From Firm-13 sp037143795 (GTDB taxonomy: Bacteria > Bacillota > Clostridia > Saccharofermentanales > Saccharofermentanaceae), in the NCBI GenBank assembly GCA_037143795.1, contig JBAWXZ010000019.1, forward strand, positions 3,068 to 67,067: DNA of 64,000 bases, given 5' to 3'. The translations under genes were made by a program, and so were the position numbers. The notes beneath the pieces were generated by a model. It searched no databases and had not been told where the DNA came from. It saw nothing but the letters and a program-made list of their open reading frames with translations. This document shows positions 41,297 through 51,430 of the stretch, in pieces (positions within the stretch are counted from its first letter, which is position 1; each line of letters begins with the position of its first letter).

Positions 41297-41452
41297 AATA
41301 CGCCTCTTTTCCTTGTCCTTTGAAAAAGCAGCAAAAAGGTATGCTATCATTTATTACACTTATACCTATTTATTATATATCAGCCGCGCAGGGCGATTCG
41401 AATTCGGAATAGTATTATTTTAATCTGTTTTATTGTCAATTTCGGAAGTGCG
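41297..41452. other. Spacer upstream of YesM-type kinase
   Basis: AT-rich promoter region of the kinase-regulator operon. No gene seen. Confidence 0.3.
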
Positions 41453-41479
41453 AAAATGCACCCCGCAGAGGTGCATTTT
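41453..41479 (-). terminator. Terminator after TfoX-like gene
   Basis: AAAATGCACC (41453-41462) pairs with GGTGCATTTT (41470-41479) around a 7-base loop, and the minus-strand product ends in TTTT. It lies downstream of the minus-strand TfoX-like gene. Confidence 0.65.
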
Positions 41480-41531
41480 GTAGAAAAAGGCTGCCATATA
41501 AGTATGCCCGTTCAAATTTGTTCTTCCTGGT

Positions 41532-41897
41532 CTATTTGTTCTTCCTGGGTTTTTTCACTTTGGGCGGAAGCGACAAAACGTATTCATACGATATCTTCAA
41601 CCACTTGTTAATGAAATCGCTGTCATAAAGTTTGCTTTCAGATAATTCAACATATTCCTTCATGAAAAAGTCCGGTTTTGGCTCAAATGGCTGCACCTCG
41701 TCACTTTCTTCCATGATTGATTTTCGTTCGCCTTCAGACAGCCGAAGAAAGACAACGCCGCCTTTAACGCCGGCAAACATGTTGTCATTGACAAAATAAA
41801 CCGGAGATCCGAACATTGGCCTCTTCTGACAATCAAAGCCGGTCAGCAGCTCTTCAAGAGCGATCCCGAGTTCTTTAGATGCCTTTTCCCATTCCAT
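41532..41897 (-). CDS. TfoX N-terminal-domain protein
   Basis: A 121-residue protein with the TfoX/Sxy N-terminal fold: RPMFGSPVYFVNDNMFAGV followed by GVVFLRLSEGER and FEPKPDFFMKEYVEL. In proteobacteria TfoX relatives regulate competence. In Firmicutes these small stand-alone proteins have no assigned role. AAGGAGG upstream of ATG is good. It stands alone between the YesMN system and the HD-GYP regulator. Confidence 0.8.
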   Translation of the reverse strand: MEWEKASKELGIALEELLTGFDCQKRPMFGSPVYFVNDNMFAGVKGGVVFLRLSEGERKSIMEESDEVQPFEPKPDFFMKEYVELSESKLYDSDFINKWLKISYEYVLSLPPKVKKPRKNK

Positions 41898-41936
41898 TGG
41901 AAGCCCTCCTTAATTTTCACTGAATTTGCTTTTACT

Positions 41937-43016
41937 TTACTGCAGGCGGTCAAAAACTTCTGCAAAATTGTTAGCGATAGCTAAGAAGGCATCAACTAAG
42001 ACAGGATCAAAATGCTGGCCGGATTCTTCGCGGATGATGCCTGCGGCCTCCTCGTGCGAAAACCCTTCCTTATACGGTCTTCTTGAACGCAGGGCATCAT
42101 ACACATCTGCCACAGCCATTATACGTGCCGGCAGCGGGATATCTTCCCCGGCAAGACCATCCGGATAGCCATTACCGTTCCATTTTTCATGATGGTGTTT
42201 TGTCAGCAGGACACCCATATTCACAAAAGAGTTCTGGGGATATTGTTCCAGTACCTTTTGGAGTGTCTGCATACCCAGACTGACATGGGTCTTCATCACC
42301 TCAAACTCTTCAGGCAGCAGTCTACCGGGTTTAAGCAGGATATTGTCCGGTATACCTATCTTGCCAATGTCATGGAGAGGTGCTGAAAAATAAATGTCCT
42401 GAATGAATGACGGGGTAATAACGGCAGCATAAGGTGAGCCTGCGCTAAGCTGCACAGCGAGCATCCGGCAGAAGACGCGGGTCCGCTCGATATGCCGCCC
42501 GGTCGTCTCGTCACGGAATTCGGACAGATTCGACATGGCTACAAGGGTGGCCATCTGGGACTCGGTGATTTCTCTGACTTTTTCCTGAACTAGTACCTCC
42601 AGCTGGCGATTGTACCTCTCCAGTTCAGTCTGGACTTTTCTAAGTTTCAGATGCGTCTCCATCCGCGAAAGGACTTCTTCTTCCTGGAAGGGTTTGGTAA
42701 CATAATCCACACCGCCATGAGAAAACGCCTTAACTTTATTGGCGGTATCATCCAGGGCGCTGATAAAAATAACAGGGATATCCCGGAGCTTTTCATTGCT
42801 TTTCAGGCGTCTGCAGACTTCAAATCCGTCCATCAGGGGCATCATGATGTCCAGAAAAATCAAATCGGGAGGATCCTTCTCCGCAGAAAGCAAAGCCATA
42901 TCGCCCCTCGGAAACGAGGAGACCCTGTACCCTTTCGCATTGAACAGCTCTTCCAATATTTCCAGATTGGCCGGTGTATCGTCGACTACCATGATCCTTG
43001 CCGAATTTTCACCCAT
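41937..43016 (-). CDS. Response regulator with HD-GYP domain (c-di-GMP phosphodiesterase)
   Basis: A 359-residue protein of RpfG-like layout. REC at 1-120 (acceptor Asp in LIFLDIMMPLMDG, Lys in VTKPF), a coiled-coil linker, then HD-GYP at about 150-355 with LHDIGKIGIPD and HHHEKWNGNGYPDGL. HD-GYP enzymes hydrolyse c-di-GMP. It lies 12 bases after the hybrid kinase gene, so phosphorylation by that kinase probably controls its activity. Confidence 0.94.
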   Translation of the reverse strand: MGENSARIMVVDDTPANLEILEELFNAKGYRVSSFPRGDMALLSAEKDPPDLIFLDIMMPLMDGFEVCRRLKSNEKLRDIPVIFISALDDTANKVKAFSHGGVDYVTKPFQEEEVLSRMETHLKLRKVQTELERYNRQLEVLVQEKVREITESQMATLVAMSNLSEFRDETTGRHIERTRVFCRMLAVQLSAGSPYAAVITPSFIQDIYFSAPLHDIGKIGIPDNILLKPGRLLPEEFEVMKTHVSLGMQTLQKVLEQYPQNSFVNMGVLLTKHHHEKWNGNGYPDGLAGEDIPLPARIMAVADVYDALRSRRPYKEGFSHEEAAGIIREESGQHFDPVLVDAFLAIANNFAEVFDRLQ

Positions 43017-43028
43017 ATGCTTATCCTC

Positions 43029-46000
43029 TTATTTCTCGAATAGCAGTGTCAGCTTTTCGTAATCATACTCTCTGGCGAGCGTAAGTAATTCTTTTGCAAC
43101 CATCGGGCTCAGCTTTTCAATCTGCACCGCCAGCTTTCGAAGCTGTACCATATTTCCCAGTTCCACTGCTGACAGCATTTCTTCGACCATATCTGACGGA
43201 AGCTCTGCAAGTGCTTGTCTGATGGATATAATCTCCTGGAAAGTCTTCCCTAATTCCTTGTCCTGTTCATAAATATAGGTCAGACCGGGAATCTGTGCCA
43301 ACAGTGAAAAAAGCTCCTCAGCCCTGAATGGCTTGTTGAGAACATCATTCGCTCCCGCTTCTGTAACTTTTACCATATCTTCCGAAAATACACTTGCGGT
43401 GAGTCCGATCAGAAGAACAGACTTACCCTGTTCCCTGGCCCGGATGCGCTTGATTACTTCAAAGCCGTCCATTTGCGGCATGTTGATATCTGTGAGTATG
43501 GCGTGGGGATTCCAGTCAGCAAATGCATCCAGAACTTCCTGGCCATTAGCGGCCTCCTGCACTTCAAACCCCAGAGGCTGCAATAGCTCACGCAGCATTA
43601 CCCGGTTATCATTCCGGTCGTCTGCAACAAGAATCCTGAAAGGTCCGATACCTGGGGCTATCCCGATAACGCGATTCGGCTTGGCACGCTTGCTGTCCGC
43701 CGCCTTGTCTGAAGGTTTGAACATGATGAAAAATTTAAAATTACTACCCTGTCCAAGCTGGCTGTCTACGGAGAGCCTGCCTCCCATAATGGATATGATG
43801 TTCATACAGATTGCCAGGCCAAGTCCGGTACCACCAGCCGATTTCCCGGCAGCCGCCTGCCAGAACGGATCAAATATGCGTTCTTTATCCTCTTCAGAGA
43901 TGCCCGCCCCCGTATCTGTCACTTCTACATAAAGGGGGGTGCGGTCATTGGTCTCCTGATTTGCACGGCCTGCATGTACACGCACGGTGATCCCGCCCGT
44001 GCTGGTGAATTTGAAGGCGTTACCTATCAGGTTGATAAAAATCTGGCGCAGTTTAGCTTCGTCTGAATACAAAAACGCGGGCAGATTTTCGTCCTTTTCA
44101 AATGCAAAGTACAGTTTTTTCTCCTTGGCACGCAGGCTGAACATCATCTGGAGATCGGACAGCATGTCCTGCAGGCTGAATTCTTCCTCGTTAATAGTAA
44201 AGTGTCCCGCCTCAATTTTGGATAGGTCCAGAATATCATTGATCAGGTTGATCAGGTGTTCTCCGCTGCGCAGGATCGTCTGTACTTGTTCGGATTGTCT
44301 GGGCGCGAGGGTTATGTCCCTTCGCAATATCTGTGCGAAGCCGATGATTGCGTTCAGCGGCGTCCTGATCTCGTGGCTCATATTAGAAAGGAAGGCACTC
44401 TTGGTTCGGTTGGCTTCCTCAGCGACCTGCCGTGCCACTTTGTCCTGCTCCGCCTGTTTTTGCCTGGTTGTGTCCGTGGCGGTCGCGATAATACGCAGCA
44501 CACCATTGATCTCCAGCGCTGTCAGGTTCACATTCTCCCAGATAGTCTCTCCCGTTGCCTTTTTGATCTGCCATTCAAACTGCTGGGGACCGCTCTGCGA
44601 GACGCTTTTAACGCGGGCAAGGTAATCTTCCATTGAATATGGCGGATTGTAATAGTCTTTGTAATCCTTAATCTCCGGAAGAGAGGATACGCCTAATATC
44701 CTGCAGGCCGCGGGGTTACAGTCCAGGATCTCACCGCTGTCCTTGTCGTGGATGATTATGGATACGGGGGATTTAGTGAACAGCGACCTGAATTGCTCCT
44801 CGCTTTTGATGAGTGCTTCTTCCGCCTTTTTACGCTGTGTTATATTTTCTTTTACGGCCAGAAAGGATGTCATCCTGCCCTCTTCGTCATACACTGGATT
44901 TATGGATACACTCTCGAAGAACAGTTCGCCGTCCTTCTTTTTATTGATCCACTCGCCCTTCCATATCCTGCCCGCCAGGATAGTGTCCCACATATCATGA
45001 TAGACTTCCGGTTTCGTTGTGCCTGAATTGAGGATCCGGGTGTGTTTTCCTATGACTTCATCCGGCTTATATCCTGTGATCACCTCAAAAGCAGGGCTGA
45101 CATATTCGATATATCCTTGAAGGTCTGTGATCACGATGGCTACCGGGCTCTGCTCGATCGCTACAGAAAGCCGTTGGATCTCTTTTTCCTTCTGCTTCAT
45201 TTCCGTTATATCAATGACAGTAGCGGACATGAATATGGCCTTCCCTCCGCTGTCCACAATATTTTTGGCGCTCATAAGCGTCGGGAAATGTGTCCCGTCC
45301 TTTCTGGTGTGCCATACTTCTTCCGCCGCAAACCCGCCGCCCGCTTTTTTGACGGGCTCAAGCAGCATGTCCACACGTTCATTTTGTTCCGGGTTGTAGA
45401 GCAATGCGAGATTTTTACCCACAAGCGCTTCTTTTTCCCATCCATGCATTTTAGCGTACGCGTCGTTCACGTATATCAGTTCACCATCCAGGGTACTGAT
45501 GGCCGTCCCGTAGTTTGCCTGGTCCGCGATCGCCCGGAACTTCCTTGTTTCATCTTCCGCTGCTTTTCTTCCTGTGATGTCATTATCCGCTCCCCGGAAT
45601 CCTATGATATTATTGTTATCGTCAAACAGGGGAGCGCCGTTGGTGGATACCCATATGACTGTCCCGTCTTTCCTCAGGACCTGCCTTTCATAGTTATTCA
45701 GGCAGATACCGCTCTGTAAAATTTCCAGACATGATACCTTGAAAGACTGTATTGTATCAGGCGGCACTATCTCGTAAATATATCTGCAGTTGAGCTCACC
45801 GGAAGAGTACCCATACACAATTTCTGCAACATCGCTGATATAGGTATACTTGCCCTCAACATCTACTTCCCAGATCACAGTACGGCTCTGCTCAGCCACC
45901 TGAGCAAGGCGGTTTTCATTTTCAATCAGTGATTCCTCTATCTTCTTCTTCTCAGTTATATCTTCTTTTATGCCGATGAAATGCGTTATCTTCCCATGTC

Positions 46001-47318
46001 CATCCACGAGAGGTGAGATTGCTGTCGATTCCCAGTATAAATCACCATTTTTACGCCTGCTGTGTATGATGCCATTCCACTGGCTGCCCTGAGTGAGGTT
46101 CCTCCACGATTTTTCATAACCTTCATTCAAGCCGTCGCCCGGCTGCTGGATATGGGGGTTCATACCAATAAGCTCATCAATGGTATATCCGGTAGTCTCA
46201 CTGGCTTTAGGATTTGCGTACTCGATGTATCCGTCAATGTCTGTAATGACGATACTGACGGGGCTCTGCTCCACAGCGCGCGAAAGCTTGCGAAGTTCTT
46301 CCTGGGTATTTCTGATATCCGAAATATCGCTGGATGAAATCATTACAGCATATGGTGTTCCGGACTCGCCGCGTACAGGTTGGATGCTGGTCCTGAAATA
46401 CCGCGTCTCACCGGCGATATCAGCACATGTTTCCTTGATGATTCCCTGGCCGGAGAAGATGACCTGCCCTATATCTGCAAGAATGCTTTGGGTCTGATCA
46501 GCGGGAAATATATCACGGATATCAATCCCGGTCATCTCTTCCTGTTTTTTACCATACGGGCCCGCGGCTATGGCATTCAGGAATAAAAACCTTCCCTGCG
46601 GATCGACCAGCATGATTGCAGCGTCCGAGCTGTCGATCAGGCTCCTGTATTTTTCCTCCCCGATTCTGGTTTCCTCCAGCATCCTGGAACCGTCTAAGAG
46701 GATCACTGTTGCAAACCATAGGATAGATGTAACAGCATAGGCGGTAAAGACAAACATGTTCAGGACACCGCTGCTTGTCGGCATATCTTTGGGGGACAGA
46801 ATCGAAACAGCCAGTACGGGGCGGACTGCATTCGTGACAGTATTGACCAGAAGCGAGATTATCATAGCGTTCCGGATAACAGAAGACATACTATTAAGCC
46901 TTTTGAAAATATAGAAGCCGAAATCCAGGAATATCGCAACAGTCAGGCTCCCAAGCAGTATGTTTCTCAAAATGGTGTTGTAGCTCAGGATGGCTGTTGC
47001 AAACGAAACTACAAAGGTCAGCACAAGATAAACCCAGAAACGTCTTGCCCACACAGGTTTGCTCATATAAAAAGACCGCACCGCGCCGAAGAGCAGCAGG
47101 TAGCCAGCCATCAGAAAGACGTTTGAGATCACGGATGAAAGAAATGTATTGTTCATGCTCTGGAATGCCAGCAGAACCTCGCTTGCAAAAAAGCAGGCGT
47201 AAACGCCGGAAAAAATCTTGAGATAAATGGTCCTGCGGTAAAAAGCCAGCATCAGGCTGGATAGAAAAACCGTCACAGAAACAACCAGCAACATCCAAAC
47301 AAGTAACCAGTTATCCAT
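43029..47318 (-). CDS. Hybrid sensor histidine kinase with 7 TM helices and six PAS domains
   Basis: A 1429-residue kinase. About seven N-terminal TM helices (5-210) are followed by six PAS/PAC units (starts near 220, 345, 465, 590, 715 and 840), with repeated cores of the type AVEQSPVSIVITD and EYANPKASETTGY. HisKA has His in FLSNMSHEIRTPLNAIIGF. The HATPase has NAFKFTSTG, DTGAGI and GTGLGLAI. The REC domain at about 1215-1335 has acceptor Asp in AILTDINMPQMDG. A C-terminal helical extension of about 75 residues lacks an obvious HPt His. It sits in operon with the HD-GYP regulator. The ligand is unknown; several PAS units suggest redox or small-molecule input. Confidence 0.94.
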   Translation of the reverse strand: MDNWLLVWMLLVVSVTVFLSSLMLAFYRRTIYLKIFSGVYACFFASEVLLAFQSMNNTFLSSVISNVFLMAGYLLLFGAVRSFYMSKPVWARRFWVYLVLTFVVSFATAILSYNTILRNILLGSLTVAIFLDFGFYIFKRLNSMSSVIRNAMIISLLVNTVTNAVRPVLAVSILSPKDMPTSSGVLNMFVFTAYAVTSILWFATVILLDGSRMLEETRIGEEKYRSLIDSSDAAIMLVDPQGRFLFLNAIAAGPYGKKQEEMTGIDIRDIFPADQTQSILADIGQVIFSGQGIIKETCADIAGETRYFRTSIQPVRGESGTPYAVMISSSDISDIRNTQEELRKLSRAVEQSPVSIVITDIDGYIEYANPKASETTGYTIDELIGMNPHIQQPGDGLNEGYEKSWRNLTQGSQWNGIIHSRRKNGDLYWESTAISPLVDGHGKITHFIGIKEDITEKKKIEESLIENENRLAQVAEQSRTVIWEVDVEGKYTYISDVAEIVYGYSSGELNCRYIYEIVPPDTIQSFKVSCLEILQSGICLNNYERQVLRKDGTVIWVSTNGAPLFDDNNNIIGFRGADNDITGRKAAEDETRKFRAIADQANYGTAISTLDGELIYVNDAYAKMHGWEKEALVGKNLALLYNPEQNERVDMLLEPVKKAGGGFAAEEVWHTRKDGTHFPTLMSAKNIVDSGGKAIFMSATVIDITEMKQKEKEIQRLSVAIEQSPVAIVITDLQGYIEYVSPAFEVITGYKPDEVIGKHTRILNSGTTKPEVYHDMWDTILAGRIWKGEWINKKKDGELFFESVSINPVYDEEGRMTSFLAVKENITQRKKAEEALIKSEEQFRSLFTKSPVSIIIHDKDSGEILDCNPAACRILGVSSLPEIKDYKDYYNPPYSMEDYLARVKSVSQSGPQQFEWQIKKATGETIWENVNLTALEINGVLRIIATATDTTRQKQAEQDKVARQVAEEANRTKSAFLSNMSHEIRTPLNAIIGFAQILRRDITLAPRQSEQVQTILRSGEHLINLINDILDLSKIEAGHFTINEEEFSLQDMLSDLQMMFSLRAKEKKLYFAFEKDENLPAFLYSDEAKLRQIFINLIGNAFKFTSTGGITVRVHAGRANQETNDRTPLYVEVTDTGAGISEEDKERIFDPFWQAAAGKSAGGTGLGLAICMNIISIMGGRLSVDSQLGQGSNFKFFIMFKPSDKAADSKRAKPNRVIGIAPGIGPFRILVADDRNDNRVMLRELLQPLGFEVQEAANGQEVLDAFADWNPHAILTDINMPQMDGFEVIKRIRAREQGKSVLLIGLTASVFSEDMVKVTEAGANDVLNKPFRAEELFSLLAQIPGLTYIYEQDKELGKTFQEIISIRQALAELPSDMVEEMLSAVELGNMVQLRKLAVQIEKLSPMVAKELLTLAREYDYEKLTLLFEK

Positions 47319-47402
47319 AAAATACCCCCATTCAGCGGTACGTTGTTTTCATCCGTTCCTGTTAACTGCTATTGAAATGATTATATCATTTACGGGAATA
47401 TT

Positions 47403-49337
47403 TCAGATTCCTTTTTCCGGTATTGCGGACATAAGAATAAACGCAGACTCGTTGTATTCAATTTTTATAAAGCCGCCGTAAGATGACACAATTCTTTCGA
47501 TATTCTGCAGTCCCAAACCATGTGATTTTCCTTGCTTTGAAGAACTTAATCTTCCGTCCGATGTTTTGAGTGCACCGCGGTATGAATTTTTCACTTTTAA
47601 TAATTGTTGATTATTTACCGTGTGCATGCTGATTGAAATGAACGGATTATCACCGGCCTGCATTTGACAGCAGGCGTCAAATGCATTTTCCAAAGCATTT
47701 CCCAAAATAATACACAGGTCACTGTCGTTGACAGTATTTTGGCTATCGATACTGCACAGGCTCTCAAAATAAATACCCTTTTCTTTCGCCTTAATATAAT
47801 AAAATCCAATGATTGAATTTGCAATAATATTTTCACAGAATACCGACAACTGTTCCATATTGGTTTTCTGGCTGTATTCATTTAAAAAAGCATTCAGTTC
47901 ATCATATTGTTTTTCTTCCGTTAACCTGCTCATCACCCCTATAATATGACGGAAGTCATGCTTGATCTCGCGGACTTCAGCCATCTGTTCATTTACTGCA
48001 GCATAATAATGCTTTTGAACAGCGGTCATTTTGTTCGCAAACTCAAGCTGCATGGAAGATTGAATATAATCACCATATAGACCTCTGACCCGCAGGGTAT
48101 AAACACCATTCATTATTAACAGGAATAAGGACAGACAGATTAACAGGGCCATGGACATGTTCATATAGATGACGCCGCTTAAGTAATAGCTGTCAACGCT
48201 CAGTCCAACCGTAACCAGCACGGAACTCAAAAACACAATCATACCGAACTTTTTCATCTCTGACCGCGCCCTGTAGATTTTCACAAACAGAAAAATATCC
48301 AGTGCATAGGTCAGTGCGGGGATGATATTTGACAAATAATTGCCGTAAATCTGATCAGGCGTTATTAGGAATATCAGGAAAAGAATCAGATACAGGCCAA
48401 GAAAACCGAGTTTTTCCATTTTGGAAATATGGATGCCGCACTGTTCCTGAATCAGGAATATCAGCAGATATTTCATGACAAAAGTAGTAAAGTACATCAT
48501 TTCGTGCATGGATTCATATGGTATATTGAAAAACAACAGAGGTTGCCAAAAGCCATAGAATTCAGAAGTCAGCATGATGCGTAACAGGATAAAAAAAAGC
48601 ATAACGGGCATCCAGAAGGAATGAAACTTCAGATGAAACATGGCAGCAGTTGTCGTAAGCAGGCTGATAAACGAAAATACGGCAATTCCGAACAAAATTA
48701 ACCGTGCATCCGTTCTAATCGCTTCCTCCAGAACGGTCTGGTGATAATCACTCAAAACGGGCGTCTTGTATAGCCCGGCAAATCGGCTGGTTGCCACTTC
48801 AATGATGACTTCATGTTCAGTTTTTCCACTTAAAGTTACAGGATAATGTGCGATCGTTGGATTTGTATAGACCCCTTGTGAATTCTTGGATATAGTACCG
48901 GTTTCGGCAGTAAGCTTACCATCCAAATATATACGGTATGCACCGTCAAAATCCGGTATATCAATAGTGACTGATTCCTTATTGGTCAGTCCGGTTATTA
49001 TCAGCCTGTAACTCCCATACCCTCCGGCAGGCAAATATTCACCGTCAACCTTATACCTGGACCATTTATCAGGAACTTCCAGGATGAGATAAGGATGATT
49101 TGGGAGTCCTGGTTCCGTTATTAGCAGCTGTTTCCAGTAAAACACCCACTGACCGTCCAGGTATATCTTCTTATTTTCCTGATATCCGGTTGTCATATGC
49201 ATGGCACCATCAGCTGCCTTTGGTGCATCCGACCATTCATGATAAAACTGCGTGGCTAAGACAGGTATATAAATGACAAATAAAGTAATAATAAGTGTAC
49301 AAATGAGAAATATCCTCAATCGGTTTCCCTTGCTCAT
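47403..49337 (-). CDS. 7TM GHKL-family sensor histidine kinase
   Basis: A 644-residue membrane kinase: an N-terminal TM helix, an extracellular beta-rich domain (about 35-205) like the 7TMR-DISM sensor, seven TM helices (about 210-410), a coiled coil, then a phospho-acceptor box EIKHDFRHIIGVM as in AgrC-type kinases. The GHKL ATPase follows (GNALENAFDAC, SHGLGLQNI). Its ATG overlaps the LytTR regulator stop. The last codons (SYGGFIKIEYNESAFI...) recur as a fragment at 53.4 kb. The ligand is unknown. Confidence 0.92.
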   Translation of the reverse strand: MSKGNRLRIFLICTLIITLFVIYIPVLATQFYHEWSDAPKAADGAMHMTTGYQENKKIYLDGQWVFYWKQLLITEPGLPNHPYLILEVPDKWSRYKVDGEYLPAGGYGSYRLIITGLTNKESVTIDIPDFDGAYRIYLDGKLTAETGTISKNSQGVYTNPTIAHYPVTLSGKTEHEVIIEVATSRFAGLYKTPVLSDYHQTVLEEAIRTDARLILFGIAVFSFISLLTTTAAMFHLKFHSFWMPVMLFFILLRIMLTSEFYGFWQPLLFFNIPYESMHEMMYFTTFVMKYLLIFLIQEQCGIHISKMEKLGFLGLYLILFLIFLITPDQIYGNYLSNIIPALTYALDIFLFVKIYRARSEMKKFGMIVFLSSVLVTVGLSVDSYYLSGVIYMNMSMALLICLSLFLLIMNGVYTLRVRGLYGDYIQSSMQLEFANKMTAVQKHYYAAVNEQMAEVREIKHDFRHIIGVMSRLTEEKQYDELNAFLNEYSQKTNMEQLSVFCENIIANSIIGFYYIKAKEKGIYFESLCSIDSQNTVNDSDLCIILGNALENAFDACCQMQAGDNPFISISMHTVNNQQLLKVKNSYRGALKTSDGRLSSSKQGKSHGLGLQNIERIVSSYGGFIKIEYNESAFILMSAIPEKGI

Positions 49338-50062
49338 CTTGTGTTCCTTTTATCCATCTGGCTGAAAAGATGATTAAAATATTTTTCTTTTGACTCTTTC
49401 CAATACTTACGTGAAATACTGATCATCGCCGGCCCGATACGAAAATAGGCAGAGGTCATTTCTGTCACATAAAAAAAATTAACGATATAACTTTGATGAC
49501 ATCGAACAAATGCTGCTTCCGGCAGTAGTTCCTGCAGTTCGTCCAATTTTCTATAGCATATTACCTGTGCACCGTCTGACATATAAACATAAATTCGTTT
49601 ATTCTTGCTTTCCAAATACTGTATATCACGGACAAATATCTGATGGTTGACGTTTTTGAAGCTGACAATCAATTTCTGACGGTTCTCTTCGAACAGACTA
49701 ATTAAGGCGTGATCCATAATGCAGTAGAGTTTTTCCGTGTTTAATGGCTTAAGAATATAATTATATGCAAAGATATCATATGTTTGCTGGTAGTGGTCAT
49801 TGCTTGAAGATATAAATATGATTTTTATATCTTTGTACAGGACTCGAATTTCCCGGGCTGTCTTAATACCATCCATTTCAGGCATATAAATATCTAAGAA
49901 AAGCAGGTCAAACACAGGCATATTATCTTCACATTCTTCAATCAGTGATTTACCGTCAGAAAATGTTGAAATATGGACAGACGAATCATATGCAGATATG
50001 GCTTTGGATAAGATAAGTCTGTCATCAGCAGAATCGTCGCATATTCCGATATGAATGATCAT
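49334..50062 (-). CDS. LytTR-family response regulator
   Basis: A 242-residue regulator. REC domain (Asp9/Asp10; acceptor Asp57 in LFLDIYMPEMDG; Lys in YILKPL) and a C-terminal LytTR DNA-binding domain (VRDIQYLESKNKRIYVYMS ... FVRCHQSYIVNFFYV). It overlaps the downstream kinase by 4 bases and follows the HD-GYP gene by 24 bases, so the three form one operon. LytTR regulators often control extracellular or quorum functions. Confidence 0.94.
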   Translation of the reverse strand: MIIHIGICDDSADDRLILSKAISAYDSSVHISTFSDGKSLIEECEDNMPVFDLLFLDIYMPEMDGIKTAREIRVLYKDIKIIFISSSNDHYQQTYDIFAYNYILKPLNTEKLYCIMDHALISLFEENRQKLIVSFKNVNHQIFVRDIQYLESKNKRIYVYMSDGAQVICYRKLDELQELLPEAAFVRCHQSYIVNFFYVTEMTSAYFRIGPAMISISRKYWKESKEKYFNHLFSQMDKRNTR

Positions 50063-50086
50063 ACGATCTGTCTCCTTAGCAATTAT

Positions 50087-51430
50087 CTATTCGCTGACAA
50101 ACTGATAGTGATGCTCGCGGAATACTCGAATGCAGGCATCAACGACATGCGAATCATATCTGGTACCTCGACCTTGGGATATTTCACTGAGGGCAGGCTC
50201 AATTCCGAGTGCGGGACGGTAAGGACGGTGAGACGACATGGCTTCAACCACATCCGCAACGCAGATGATTCTGGCATCCATGCATATCTCATCACCTTTC
50301 AGCCCCCTGGGATAACCAGATCCGTCCATGCGCTCATGGTGCTGATATACAATTTCCGCAATAGGCCAGTCAAAGTTGACATCCTTCAGGATTTCATAAC
50401 CGTTCTGGCTGTGTGTCATGATCAGTGCAAACTCCTGCTTTTTAAGTTTCCGGGGCATACTGAGGATATCTGCAGGAATGGATACTTTCCCCAGATCATG
50501 CACCTCTCCGGCGATTCGTATCTCTTCGACACGGCTTGGAGACATCCCCATTTCAGCCGCAACTGCACGGGACAGGTCGCTCACCCTTTTCTGATGCCCG
50601 GAAGTATAGGGATCCCTGGATTCGACGGTTGATACAAGGACGTCAATTACCGACCCCATTACCCTGCGCAGCCTTTTGTCCTCTACCATTTTGCGGGCGG
50701 TAATATTAACCATATTAGTAAGAAAACATGCTGTATTATCAACAGCAATCAGTTCAATATTAAAAATCCCCGTAAAGATCGTTTTATCTTTTCCTACTAT
50801 TTTTATTTCTTCATTCTGTCCAAGCCGGCCGGCAAGAAAATCATTTTTCACACGTTCGCGAATATCTTGATCAGCAAATATATTTAATTCTTCCGAGCCC
50901 TTCCCGATCACTTCGTCCCGCGTATATCCGAGAGTGGTTAAAAATGTATCGTTAACATCTAAATAGATACCGTCTTCGACTGTCGAAATTGCCATCAGGA
51001 CACTTTGGGAATTGAATGCTTTTGCAAACTTTTCTTCTGATTTCTTAAGGTCGGTGATGTCTTTTGTCACACCGAATAGGGCAGGCTTACCGTCCCATTC
51101 GCCAAAAAACACGCGGGTCTCAACAGGAATCTCCACACCCCGCTTTGTGACTACCGGTACCGGGCAGAACTCTGCTTTCCCTTCCAGCATGTTCTGTGTG
51201 ATTTGTCCTGCCTCCGCCCTTCTTTTCTCAGGATGGACAGACAAAACCGACTGCCCTATAAGTTCCTCCTGTGAAAAGCCAAGCCGCTTGATAACCGTCT
51301 CATTTGTGTGAATGATATTGCCTTCCATATCCAGTACAAAAAGCAAATCGTTGATTGTATTAAAAAAGTTTTTCAGATTTTGTTCGGCTCTCTCAATTGA
51401 CTTTTTCAGCATGTCCCGTTCAATTGATTT
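50087..51430 (-). repeat. 1.34-kb duplicated segment, copy 1 (copy 2 at 53542-54880)
   Basis: DNA from the HD-GYP stop to the coiled-coil linker is repeated 3.45 kb away in the same orientation. In the first 600 bases (HD-GYP) only about ten differences are visible by eye, and the encoded HD-GYP residues are identical. Divergence rises through the PAS region and similarity stops at the linker. Confidence 0.9.

Noticed and set aside
43987..44625. 212-codon plus-strand frame inside the hybrid kinase gene
   Set aside because: Antisense of HisKA/HATPase and PAS coding sequence.
50051..50632. Plus-strand frame opposite the HD-GYP domain, repeated at 53563-54087
   Set aside because: It is duplicated only because the HD-GYP DNA is duplicated; no start signal and no known fold.
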